The notes beneath the pieces were generated by a model. It made no database searches. It saw nothing but the letters and a program-made list of their open reading frames with translations, and was not told the DNA's origin. A program made the translations under genes and the position numbers. Positions 25,001 through 35,163 of a stretch of 64,000 bases of DNA are shown here, piece after piece. Location of the stretch: positions 16,504,336 through 16,568,335 of the forward strand of contig NC_083340.1 in assembly GCF_019175385.1 (NCBI RefSeq). Direction: 5' to 3'. This stretch comes from Lycium barbarum (lineage: Eukaryota; Streptophyta; Magnoliopsida; Solanales; Solanaceae). Numbering within the stretch: position 1 is the first letter of the stretch; every line of letters begins with the position of its first letter.

Positions 25001-25638
25001 ACAACCGCGGAGATAATATTAGATGTCAATGATCTTTCACCTTGAACAATGATGTGTGAAAGTGAAGGAGCTCTAAAGGTCACATGCTTCGACCTACAAT
25101 CAACTAGCGCATGATATCTATAAAGCCAATCCATACCGATAATGACATCATAGTCTTGGAAAGGCATTTCAATCAAATCAGCATGGAAGACTAGATTTTG
25201 AATCACTAAGGGACAATCCCGATAGATTTGATCGCAAACGCCTTGTTGACCCAAAGGACTTTGGACAAGCACACCACAATCAAGTCTCACAGATTTCACG
25301 TTGTCAGGAAAAGCCAATGATGAGCAAACATAGGAATGTGTAGAACCAGGATCAAATAATGTAACAACACATAAGCCGAATAAGTGAAATTTACCAACAA
25401 CCACATCTGCTCCATCTTGGTCATCCCTCTGTCTCATCGCATAAGGTCGTGCTGTAGCTCTTGACCCACTAGCTTGGTTGGCTCCACCTGCACCTGTTGC
25501 TTGTGTGTTTCTAGATCTTGCACCTCTATTACCTTGAGAGGGAGTGGTAAGAGGTTTTTGAATCGAGTCTTCCGTACGCGGAGAAGAAGTGGGGTTAGAA
25601 TTAGGACAATCCTTCACTTTATGATCGAAGCTCCACAA
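22030..25638 (-). pseudogene. pol: Tekay-A pol: protease, RT, RNase H, integrase, chromodomain
   Basis: The protease shows [11 protein letters not shown] and [11 protein letters not shown] begins around [18 protein letters not shown] and has the catalytic FIDD near residue 62 of the downstream open stretch (about 24350). RNase H contains [14 protein letters not shown] and [10 protein letters not shown]. Integrase has a zinc-binding HPGGTKMY...CLVCQQVK, catalytic D in [10 protein letters not shown] in [10 protein letters not shown] and E in [10 protein letters not shown]. The end ([13 protein letters not shown] to ATWEREEDM) is a chromodomain, which in chromoviruses directs integration to heterochromatin. 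Two in-frame stops, TAG at 24571-24573 and TAA at 24547-24549, cut RT just after PRIDDLFD. Otherwise the downstream 835 codons stay open, so inactivation looks recent. Confidence 0.93.
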
Positions 25639-26713
25639 TTAAAACAAGCACCAGAAGCTCTCCTACAAGTACCAAAGTGATTCTTTCCACATTGTGCACA
25701 AGTGGGTATACGAGTCTTGCCTTGGCCATAGCTTGGAGTGCTGGCAGTAGAGGAACTTGATTTATTTTGCTTATGTTGGGCTAACTTGCGAACAGTATTA
25801 GCTTTGGAACTGTCAAACCTTCCCTTTTTTGATGGACCTCTTGAATCTGCATCAGCTTTCCTGAACTTGTGTTCATTTCTACTAGCTTGTTCCTTGTCGA
25901 CCCTTTCCCAAGTGAGAGCAGCTGAAACTAATTTATAAAAGTTTTCATGTTGTAGGACCGCCACAGATTTTCTGATAGAATCATTCAAACCGTCTTCGAA
26001 TCGCCTACACTTATCTTTTTCGTTATTAATAATACCCCCAACATAACGAGATAGCCTGAGAAACTTCTGTTGATATTCAGCGATAGACATACCCCCTTGC
26101 TCTAAATTTAAGAACTCTTTTTTCTTTGCATCATGATAAGCAGGTGGGACATACTTCATATGAAATTCTTTCACAAAATCATTCCAAGTATGGCATTCGG
26201 TACACTTACCCACCAATCATAGGCATCTTTTTGTAACAATGAGACAGCATACTTAAATTTGGCAGCGTCTGAACACTCTAATTGCTCAAAAACTATTTCA
26301 ATCCGTTCCAACCACTGCTCGGCATCTGTAGGGTCAACAGTGCCTTCAAACTCAACTCCACCCATTTTTCTCATTTTCTCAAAGTTCATTTCAGTAGCGT
26401 CAGGCATTCTTCTAGCCATGTGACGAAAGAAATCAGCCATTTGTTGAAAAGGGGGATCAACAGCAGGAGCACTATGACTCATCTGGGGGTGTGGCCCAAC
26501 TCTTGTACCCTGATTATTTCCCGCTTCAGATCCACTTGCACTAGGAGGATTAGAATCAGCAAAATGTTCTCCAACCCCTTCTTGTAGGTGAGGTTGGGCA
26601 TTAGAGTTATTTAAACTCTCACGAGCGGCTTCCATAAGTCTATTAGAAGTAGAAGATGCCACGACTTGATTCCTACATAAGGGAAGATCACATTGCATTA
26701 GGGACATGTACAT
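25614..26713 (-). pseudogene. gag: Tekay-A gag, frameshifted
   Basis: An ATG at 26713 opens a frame with a Q/P/S-rich N terminus and then the Ty3/gypsy gag core (GTVDPTDAEQWLERIE, YDWWVSV). A frameshift near 26180-26216 moves to a second frame continuing the core (TWNDFVKEFHMKYVPPAY, EFLNLEQGGMSIAEY), followed by a basic linker and cysteines CAQCGKNHFGTC and CFNCG. A second frameshift near 25614-25640 splits the CCHC knuckle from the protease frame. Gag would form the virus-like particle and bind RNA through the knuckle. Confidence 0.9.
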
Positions 26714-26824
26714 GATACATATGCGCTATATACAAAAAAAAAACATCTGACAAAAAGGAACAATATACCAACAAATCACAACAAAAGTCCTAGAATCACA
26801 AACCTAGGCTCTGATACTAACACT
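26714..26824 (-). promoter_or_regulatory. Tekay-A PBS and short leader
   Basis: On the minus strand tagtatcagagc (26808-26819) matches the initiator tRNA-Met complement except at one base. The leader after it is short and does not contain the gtctagtagagtctt or tataaacaggaagct phrases shared by family B, LARD1 and LARD2. Confidence 0.8.
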
Positions 26825-29602
26825 TGTAGCACCCCCCTTTGGGAGGACACCATTACGAAACAAAATGTCAATTTTACACTTACACCGTTTAGAAGGAACT
26901 TATGCCAAAAGATATTCACAAATATATTTAATAGCGGAAAAAGGCCCATGCGGAAAAATTTGGAAGTACGACATTTTATTTTTATTTTATTATTATTTGT
27001 GCGCTCCGAAAAAATTTCTTAGATAAAATACAATATCAGAGAACCATTTTTTAAATAGTAGTTCCCTTCTCAAATAGTCAACACATTTACGAACTTCGCA
27101 TTGAACTTTTATTTCCAAATCGACACGATTGCGGGTCCATACGGTACACAAAACCCAAACTAGAGATTTTCACAAAACTAATATCATCCTTTGTACATAA
27201 TTACAAGACAAAATACAAATTCAGTATATGACATGACTTGGGTTAAAAACACACCCTAAAATAGCTAAATTAGTCACCAAGTTTAAGTTACAAGCACATG
27301 GTCTTGTTTTCCACAAGCCTTCAAAATTTCATACATAAGTGCCACACATGTATCATGTACAAGTCCCCAAAAAGTTTACAAAAACTAAATGCATATGCAC
27401 ATGTGATATTCACTAAGGCTCCCAAAAGTATACTCCAAGTGACCATCTTCATATCTCATCTCGCACATTACCTATGATAGAAAACAACTATCGCTAAAGA
27501 TAAAGCTTAGTGGTGTATAAACTTTGGGCTTGGAGCCATTAAATTCTCCAATTCCCTTGTTCGCCGTAAGTGACTCAATAAGGTAACAATAAGCCCAAGT
27601 GCACAAGTATATCAAAGTATCGAATACAAACCTTGGAGAGTTTCAAAATATCATTACTAATATATTAAGGCTCAAGTATCAAGAAAACTTATAATTCAAT
27701 TCAAGAGAATTGTCAAATAATCAATTTCGCCCAATATGTACGTCATGCCATCACACTAAGCACAATCAATATCAAGACGGGCCGAAGGACCGAAATCAAG
27801 AAGGACCGAAGCCCATATCAAGAAGGGTCGTCACCCAATATCAAGAGAATCAAGAACCATGTTGAAAGTGGCTTTCCACTCGAACTCGAAAATGGACGAA
27901 AATCCATCGTCAAGACGAAATGTAAATCCAAAGTCAAGATGGGCAAGATCCGAATCAAGGGGCATGCCAATATCGATGACTAGTCACCATAACAAGAAGG
28001 ATAAAGTCCCAACGAGAATGCAAAATGATCAAGCAATTCGTACAAGTGGGCGATTTAGCAAAAGTTTTGCAATACTTGAGACAATAACCATACAATAATA
28101 TAAGATTAAGAGTAAAGAAATAACTCATCAAGATACTTCAAAATTCCAGAAAAATAAAGATATTTTAAGTTCAAGTTTATACACAAACCTTGGCGTTTTA
28201 CCACACAACAAGTTCTACCACAACTCGAGGAGTTCAAATCATCTACGCCATAGACCAACCAAAGTCCACTTCGTCAAATAATTCCTCTTAGCTTGTACAA
28301 GAGCATATATACCTTAAATACACAATAAAATATCTACTTAAGTTCAAAAGTCCCAGCACATCACAACTAAACACGAAATCAACGAAAATCAGCCCAAACT
28401 ATCAAAACAGAAATTCTGGACAACGCTATTGTCTTGTATTGTTGCTCAGTTTCGAAGGGGTAAATGGAAAAACTGAACTTTGTGTCCTCAATGAAAGTTG
28501 TAGATATATGTCTTAGGGTATCATCGAAATTCGAATCACTCCTACAACAATTTTGTACAAAAAGATATGCTCAAAATACTAACAGCAGTCCATGTAGGAT
28601 GTTCAAAACAGAAATCTGGACAGCACCTCCCCCTGCACTTCATCACCCCTTTTCTAGTAGCTAAATGCAAAACTGGGTTTTACGGCCTGAATGAAAGTTT
28701 TAGGTCTATGAAATAGCTTTCCAGAACATCTTGAAGCACCCAAACGGAGCTGTATACAAGGAGTTATGGTAAAAACACTAACAACAGTCCCAATCCAAAA
28801 ACGGGTTTGTATACAATATCTTCATACACTTTATTCTCCCAAATTCAAGAACAAGAACTTATCAACAACATCAATAAAAACATCAACAATTATTATACAT
28901 CATAACTCCATTAATTCCACCCATTTAAATCCAGCAAAACAGCCCCCAATCCATAAATTGCAATAAGGCAACAAACGAGTTTATAATGCTATTTTCTCCG
29001 CTCTAATCCTTTAAAACTCCAAATAAACACTTTAATAACATAAAATAAATCTTATCTTTTTCGTTGCAATAAGGCACGAAATATCCTTCCCCAAGGTCAA
29101 TATTTAGCTTAAAATGACGATGATAACTCGTTCTACACTTTTCTCTTCACGAGCTTTGGGATTCGGAGCTCAGATTTTGATCAAATCTTGGTTTTTTTTT
29201 TCTCTCTACTCTCTTCTCTCTCTTTCTCTAGGAGGTTTTGGATATTCTTTGATCTGAAAATGGGGAATGGAGCTAAAAATATCCCTTAATGGGCTAAGGA
29301 GTTGGGCCTGACCCGACTTGGAATCGGGTTGGGCCGAATTTTGCTGTCCAGCTTGACCTTTCTGCATTAAAATGTCATAACTCTTTATCCAGATGTCACC
29401 TATAAGCCCATAATATATGGTTGGAAAGGTATGTTAATTATCTACAACTTTCATTTTATGAGTTTTTCCAAATTCCCAAATTCGGATGGGGTTACGACCT
29501 CCCGAAGTCAGATCACCCGAAACATAACTAAACAAAAAAAAAAAATCTTCTAAAAAAAATTTGAGGTGTTACTTTCAAAAAAGAAAGTTTTGGGGTGTTA
29601 CA
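26825..29602 (-). repeat. Tekay-A 5' LTR
   Basis: The copy is nearly identical to 19202-21980, with scattered substitutions and small indels (for example near 26970-26990 and 29050-29070). Open frames in it that also appear in the other LTR are shared by descent and are not evidence of coding. Confidence 0.93.
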
Positions 29603-30402
29603 CGCGAACTTACGAATAGAATTGTCAATTGATATAGTTGGAGTTGTGGGCTTTTTTTCTTGTTGTAAATATATGATATAAAACCGGGATTTGTGGTAAA
29701 TGATGTCCTTATCATATTGAGAATATTTTTAAGGTTAAGAAGAAAACATACGAAAAGGTGCCATGGAGTATACGTATTATAATTCGAGATTGTCGCTCGT
29801 TATAGAGTATTATGAAATTGTTATGGACATGCATGTTGTATTTTTGGGATTTATTTGTTTTTGGGCTAATCTACCAAATTGGGAGGTACTAATGGTATAG
29901 AGGAGATGCTGCCCGTTTCGTTTTAGAATTAAGTGATCAATTAATATATATGATATGCGAAAGCCTTCTTAAGTCACGTGCGTATTCTTACGATTATAGG
30001 TTTATCATATTAATTGTGGAAGTTCTTGGCTGGACTAAGCTCTTGAACGACGTAAGGTATGTGAAGTTAACCCTTATTTCTTTTTGGCATGGTCTTTGTG
30101 AAATGAATAGACGATATATATACGATTCCAAAGAAATTCCTAATCCTAGAGCCACTAGGATGGCTAATGATCTTGATTCCCCTAACTTATATTTTTTTTT
30201 GTGTGTGTTTTGATATGTACATATGATTTCAAAGTTTCATTTTGATATAATCCACGGGGACATCCGAAAGGTATTTGATATGACTATTATTTGAAACTGC
30301 AAATGGTGGTTCGTGTTGACTATTCTATTGAGTCCTTGAAAATGTTTTAAATTGCATATAGTTTCTCACTACTCTGCTCGTGCATGCCTCAATATATCTT
30401 TC

Positions 30403-30602
30403 ACCGAGTCCCGGGCCGGGTATGTTATCGTGCACAGTTTCACTGCATTGTTCACCGAGTCCCTCACTAGAGGGCCGGGTACGGTATATATATATATATA
30501 TATATATGATGATATGATGATACTATTACATGTTATGGCGTCCAGGAGGGCATATGATGACTTTATTCACCGAGTCCCTCACTAGAGGGCCGGGTACGGG
30601 AT
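30403..30602 (+). repeat. LTR minirepeat in the LARD1 3' LTR
   Basis: This corresponds to 11563-11772 in the 5' LTR: three ttcaccgagtccc / gggccgggta units around a shorter TA microsatellite (about 30486-30507). The TA tract length differs clearly between the two LTRs. Confidence 0.8.
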
Positions 30603-31280
30603 ATATGTATATGATATACGATATTGACAAGCATAATTATGTTTCAAAGGCAAGTGTTTTGGTATTCTGAACATTATACTTGTTTCCTGTACTCTTTATT
30701 TCAGTTATGATCCCTTTTACTGTATTTCATGTTTTACATGCTCAGTACATATTCCGTACTGACCCCCTTTCTTCGGGGGGCTGCGTTTCATGCCCGCAGG
30801 TGCAGATACTCGCTTTGGTGATCCACTAGCTTAGGATTTCCTTTCTGCTGTCTTAGAGAGCTCCGTCGTTCCGGAGCCTAGATTTTGGTACAGACTTACT
30901 GATATGTATATATATATGTTTTTGTCCGGGGGTACGACGGGGCCCTGTCCCGTCATATTGCACCATTAAAACTCTTAGAGGTCTGTAGACATGTATGTGG
31001 GTTGTATTCAGATATGATCAGTTGTGTGTATTATCAGTATGCATGTTCTATCGTTGTAGCAGCCTTGCCGGCTTGCATATATTGTCATGTTGTGGTAGCA
31101 GCCTTGTCGACTTGCGTAGAATAATAATATATACAGTGGCAGCCTCGTCGGCTTGCGTATGTCATTATGTTGTGATTGATTGAGGACCTATAGTATCAGT
31201 CCGATTATGTTTGACAGGTACATATGGGTGTCCAGCTCGGACACTAGTCATGGCCCACGGGGTTGGGTCGTGACATAATG

Positions 31281-32288
31281 AATAAATATAGAGAGAGTGG
31301 ATCCCCCTGCCTGATCCCCCTTGAGGGATGGAAGAACTCAGAAGGTTTACCATTGACAATAACAAAAGTGCTAGTGGTTGTGATGCAATTCATGATCAGT
31401 GAGGTGAGATTAGGAGGAAAATTGAGTTCGTTCAGAGAGTTATAAATACAAGATCATTCTAGTCTATCGAAGGCTTTTTCTAAGTCTAGCTTCGGCATCA
31501 TCTTCTTTTTAGTGTTAGTAGACTTTCTAAAAGAGTGGATGGCTTCTTAGACAATGATGGCATTGTCGACTGCTCTTCTACCAGTAATGAAGCTACATTG
31601 TTTAGGGCTGATGATTTTATTAAGGAAGGGTCTAATCCTATTGACAATAATTTTTGTAGCTAATGTTACAAAGGCTTATAGGTCTTTCGTTGGATATGTT
31701 AGAGGGGTTCTTAATCTTAGGGATGAGGGTAATAAGGGTACTATTAATTTCAGGGGGTATCTTAGAATGAGAGAAACTGTCAAAGCAAATGATTGAGATA
31801 GCTTGCTTGGTTTCAGTCCATAATTTTTGGAAGAACACAGGGTGAAGTCCATCATGTCCAGGTGTTTTGAGAGGTTTGAAGGAATGGGGTGCTCTGTGGA
31901 TCTCTTCCCAACTTAGAGTTTGATTAAGGGTGTGATAGTCAGATTCGATAAAAGCATTAGGGGGTCTGTGAGTAATATGGAGAGGTCTACTAGTGAGAAA
32001 ATCAGTAGTATAAGTGTCTTTGAAGTGGTGGAGAATGATACGAGAGATTGTGACTATATCATAAGTCCAGTTCCCCACCGAGTCAGTTAGGCCAAAGATC
32101 CTATTTTTCCTATGTCTTTGGATTGTGTATAAGTGGAAGAACTTAGTGTTTGCATCTCCATCATTTAGCCATTGCACTCTAGATTTAAGTTTCCAGAAAT
32201 CTTCCTCTTCCTTGAGGGTATTGTTATATTCGAGGATGAGAGTTTCTTCCAGGTCATATTGGTAATTTCCTTTGTAATGGGGGTCCAT
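31281..32288 (-). pseudogene. LINE ORF2: pre-RT region and N-terminal half of RT
   Basis: The open part (31638-32288) contains KSRVQWLNDGDANTKFFH, APHSFKPLKTPGHDGLHP and STLITLIPKIKNPSNISNERP, which are standard L1 RT-0/RT-1 motifs. With frameshifts and stops, motifs continue towards the left: KLDLEKAFDRLE, then [20 protein letters not shown] (around 31295-31350). The sequence stops exactly at the taatg duplication and resumes with the next RT residues at 8590. At least one stop and one frameshift lie in this half. Confidence 0.9.
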
Positions 32289-32509
32289 TTTCTATAGCCC
32301 TTCTATTCTTGCGAGAAGGTCTTTTTTTTTCTTAAAAATGTTCTCAAAAGTTTCTTTGTTCCAATCAGTCATATGTTTAGTAAAGTTGGTCAGGGCGGGT
32401 GAATAGATAGAGTTAGGGTGCCAATGTTAATTGACAACGGCTTTAAAGTCAGGGTGTCTAAGCCATATGGTTTCAAACCGAAAGATATTAGTAGGTTTTT
32501 CGATGTTAA

Positions 32510-33215
32510 GGAGGATAGTTCAATGGTCAGAGTGCGTACGGGGTAAATGAGTAACGGTGTTATCAGGGAATAACTTTAACTAATCAGGGTTGGCTAGGAA
32601 ACTATCTAGACGTTTTAGAATAATGCGGCTCCTACCTTTTCGTTTATTAGTCCAAGTATAGTTACTACCTATGAACCCTAAGTCTACCATGTCAATACTA
32701 TTTAAATAGTCCAAAAACGTGTTAGCTCTAATTAAATTAATCGGGTTTCCCCCAAATTTTCCATTGGCGGAAGTAATTTCATTAAAGTCCCCACATAGTA
32801 ACCAAGGCACAGTGCTTTGTCGGCCTATGGCGGACAGATTATTCGAAAGTACTTTCCTATTAGCAAAAGTGGTACTAGCATAGACCAAGAATAGTAGCCA
32901 TTTTCGGGAGGTAGGGCTTACCTGGATGTTGACATGGATCTCCTGGTCAATTATGGCAACAGGGCTGACTACAAGCTATTCACTTTTCCACATAAAAGCT
33001 ACTCCACCCGAGTAGCCATTTCCACTGATTTCAAATGAGTCAGTAAATTTAACCAGATTCACCAAATTGAATGGTCCCCCATGCGCGTCTCTGTGAAGCA
33101 GATAACATTAGGGGTTAGGGTTATGCCATTAGGCAATTGCTTTGAGATTCCTTTGAAACTCTTGATTGTTACAACCCATACAATTCCATAAAAGAACCTT
33201 CGTCTGGGGATTGTT
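32510..33215 (-). pseudogene. LINE ORF2 endonuclease (APE-like)
   Basis: The minus strand reads KVLLWNCMGCNNQEFQRN at the start, with a frameshifted ETRM metal-binding region near 33085. It continues with NGYSGGVAFMWKSE, PWLLCGDFNEITSANGKFGG (GDFN at about 32781-32792) and RLDSFLANPD, and ends with the catalytic THSDH near 32523-32537. These are hallmarks of the apurinic-type endonuclease that nicks target DNA for LINE insertion. Stops occur near 33155, 32995 and 32580. Between this and the RT part (32289-32510) the frame carries the usual linker with further stops. Confidence 0.88.
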
Positions 33216-33249
33216 TGGGTTGATCGAACCACTCCCTTGAGTCATTGTT

Positions 33250-34930
33250 CTTTACAGATGGGCCAATAACGGATGCACAGGTGTTTTCATCATTGGCAGA
33301 TCTTCGATGGTTAAAGTTGGTATCAACAATATCCTATATTTGTGGAGCAGGATATATGGGTAATTCCTTATGTTCATTGCTATTCGTAGAGTCTCCAGTG
33401 GGATAGTGACAAGGAACCTTCTTTTCTCGTTTTCGTGGAGCGTCAGTGATAGTGATTCGATCAACTCCACACTCTGCACAATCTAAGCAAAGATGTTTCT
33501 GGCCCGTTCGTTGTTGAAAGTGAAAGGGTGGGGTGTTTCCTCCTCGTGGTCTATAGGGAATAATGGCTGTACCAGCTGAGGGACAACTTGGTCTTCTTCT
33601 TCTAGGTCAAAGTTCTCCGGTAATGGTAGTAGCGGCTCCAGGTTGGACTCCACTCTGGTTTCCTCTATTAGTTGTGGAATAGATGAGCTGGATGAGTTCC
33701 TTGGTTGGTGTGAGATTTGGTAGAGTTCTATCACTAGCTCGTCCCTGTTCTCCATTGTTGTTGAGTGGTTGTTCCCCTGAGTAATGGGATTGAACAGGCT
33801 GAGATGGTAGAGAAGTTCCAGCGCACCTATTTCCTATACTTGGAGAAGCTCCATTGTTTGTTGAGTTTGCATTTGAGAGTACAAACCCTGGTTGATTATG
33901 TTTATTAACAGTTGGGTGTTTTGCAAGAAAATCAGTGCATGTTATTGTAGTAGTTCCAGGTTCCAAAGTCAAGCCGATATTTACCTTGCCACCGCTCGGG
34001 AAGTCTGCAGATGAGCATCCTCTGGGTTGGCATACGCGAATGGGAACTGAATTGGCGAGTAATAGTAGGTTTAGTGACTGATGAGAACTTCTATTGGGAG
34101 GAAGGTTGCTTGAATATAGTAAGTTGTGGTTGGGCTGTGGATTTGGAGGTCGGTTGTTTGAGATGGGTGTTCGGTGTCGTAATACAGTTGACGGTAGTTT
34201 CTCAGGCAGTTGTCTCTGTTGTGGTGGTGGTGGTATCGTCGATGGTCATGTGGTGGAAATCGTCTCGGCATTGTTGGTGTTTGGTGAAGGTAAGAATGGT
34301 TGTGAGGCGTGAGAGGTGGTGATTCCAGCATTTGGGTTTGGGTGGTAGTGTAATAAGGTGATGGTATCGTGTGGGGAAAGGGAAGGGTCAGTGACTGATT
34401 CAGGTTTTTTGATTGATGGAGGGTGGCCATAATGGCACTCTATCTGATGCATGGCCTCGGGAAGGGAAAAGGATGAGTCGGCAAATTATTGACAGTTTTC
34501 CCCAATTTGGTTTTGTCAGGAGTCATAATTGGGGTACTAGGTATATTTCCACTTATGAAGTGGAAGAGTTTGAGTTTTTGGGTTGTAGTGTTGCTAAAAG
34601 GTTGGGATCTAATTTAATTCCTCGGTGACTTTTGGTGGGAGTAACGAGGTTTTTTTGGAAGTAGGGGTCCGCATATTGGATGCATTAAGTGCATCTGATT
34701 GACATTCTTTGCCATTGTGACTTGTGGGTACTATGCCAGTGGTATCTTCTTTTTCTTTTTGATATCCACTTTTTTCTTTTTGTTTTTTTTCAGTTGTGTT
34801 TTTGTTATTGGTTGTTGTCCGTGGTAGATCATGTGTATGGATTAATTTTTGGTAAGTCACTGGCGATGTGGCTATTTTTTGTGTTGGTGTTTTTTGTGGA
34901 GAAGCCTCTATTTTTGGTTTGTCCCTGATG
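33250..34930 (-). pseudogene. LINE ORF1-like region, highly degraded
   Basis: Broken minus-strand frames lie where ORF1 of an L1-type LINE should be. Pieces include FPSGGKVNIGLTLEPG (about 33970-34015), a proline/threonine/histidine-rich stretch (34071-34430) and an acidic stretch (33483-33755). I do not see a clean CCHC knuckle or RRM, so the assignment rests on position between the LINE 5' end and the endonuclease. Plus-strand frames here are shadows. Confidence 0.5.
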
Positions 34931-35098
34931 GGATTAGGTGAGTGTCAGAGGTAGCTTCTTTCTTGAATTTAGGTGACGTTGGTTTTTTTTCCTGGATTGA
35001 GTGGGGTGGGATAATAGTGTGTGGTGATCTGGTAGCTTGGGAGTGGTCAAATTTATTGATTAGATGTGTGATAGAAGTACCTTTTGCTGTTGCCTTTA

Positions 35099-35113
35099 AT
35101 ATATGGTTCTCAC
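35099..35113. repeat. Target-site duplication of the LINE (5' side)
   Basis: atatatggttctcac matches 5801-5815 with one substitution. It marks the 5' end of the LINE at 35098. Confidence 0.8.
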
Positions 35114-35163
35114 TGGATACTGGGACATGCTACATGCACGTGGGTTCATGTTTGGGTTTTCAG

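Larger units (their letters stand above)
19202..29602 (-). mobile_element. Tekay-A: complete Ty3/gypsy chromovirus, defective
   Basis: 10401 bp with two LTRs of 2779 and 2778 bp, a 5-bp duplication, PBS (26808-26819), PPT (21981-21999), and gag and pol on the minus strand in the order gag, protease, RT, RNase H, integrase, chromodomain. That order defines Ty3/gypsy, and the C-terminal chromodomain makes it a chromovirus; I call it Tekay/Del-like from memory of LTR size and protein style. Two nonsense codons in RT and frameshifts in gag disable it. The two LTRs are nearly identical by eye, so it is young compared with the LINE it ultimately sits in. Confidence 0.93.
8591..31275 (+). mobile_element. 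LARD1: non-autonomous LTR retrotransposon with nested insertions
   Basis: The element has TG...CA LTRs (5' 8591-12445; 3' starting 16101 and ending 31275), a 5-bp duplication taatg, a PBS matching initiator tRNA-Met (12450-12461) and a purine tract before the 3' LTR (about 16087-16100). The internal region of 3.66 kb has no gag, protease, RT or integrase frame. LTRs near 3.9 kb with a non-coding interior fit the LARD class. Three later insertions sit in its LTRs: a Tourist-like MITE, a MULE-like foldback and the chromovirus Tekay-A. It would depend on proteins supplied by another element; the leader suggests family B. Confidence 0.9.
16101..31275 (+). repeat. 3' LTR of LARD1, split into three pieces
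   Basis: The LTR pieces are 16101-17422, 18654-19201 and 29603-31275. They are separated by a MULE-like foldback and by Tekay-A, and together give roughly 3.5 kb. The LTR starts tgttacatcccgtg and ends ggttgggtcgtgaca. It lacks the MITE present in the 5' LTR, showing that the MITE arrived after LARD1 inserted. Confidence 0.92.
5816..35098 (-). mobile_element. Full-length L1-type LINE, split by nested insertions
   Basis: The element reads leftward. It starts at about 35098, passes an ORF1-like region (33250-34930), an endonuclease (about 32515-33215), reverse transcriptase (31281-32288, then 8214-8590 and 6806-7205) and a C-terminal RNase H (5888-6735), and ends in a poly(A) tail seen as a T-run at 5816-5832. 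A 15-bp duplication with one mismatch flanks both ends. Removing the LTR element at 8591-31275 and the foldback at 7215-8204, each with one copy of its duplication, leaves about 5.6 kb, a normal plant L1 length. Frameshifts and stops occur in every domain, so it is dead. It is the oldest insertion in this nest. Confidence 0.9.

Noticed and set aside
34011..34322. Plus-strand open frame rich in W, V and G
   Set aside because: It lies antisense to the LINE ORF1-like region and reflects its Pro/Thr/His-rich coding strand.
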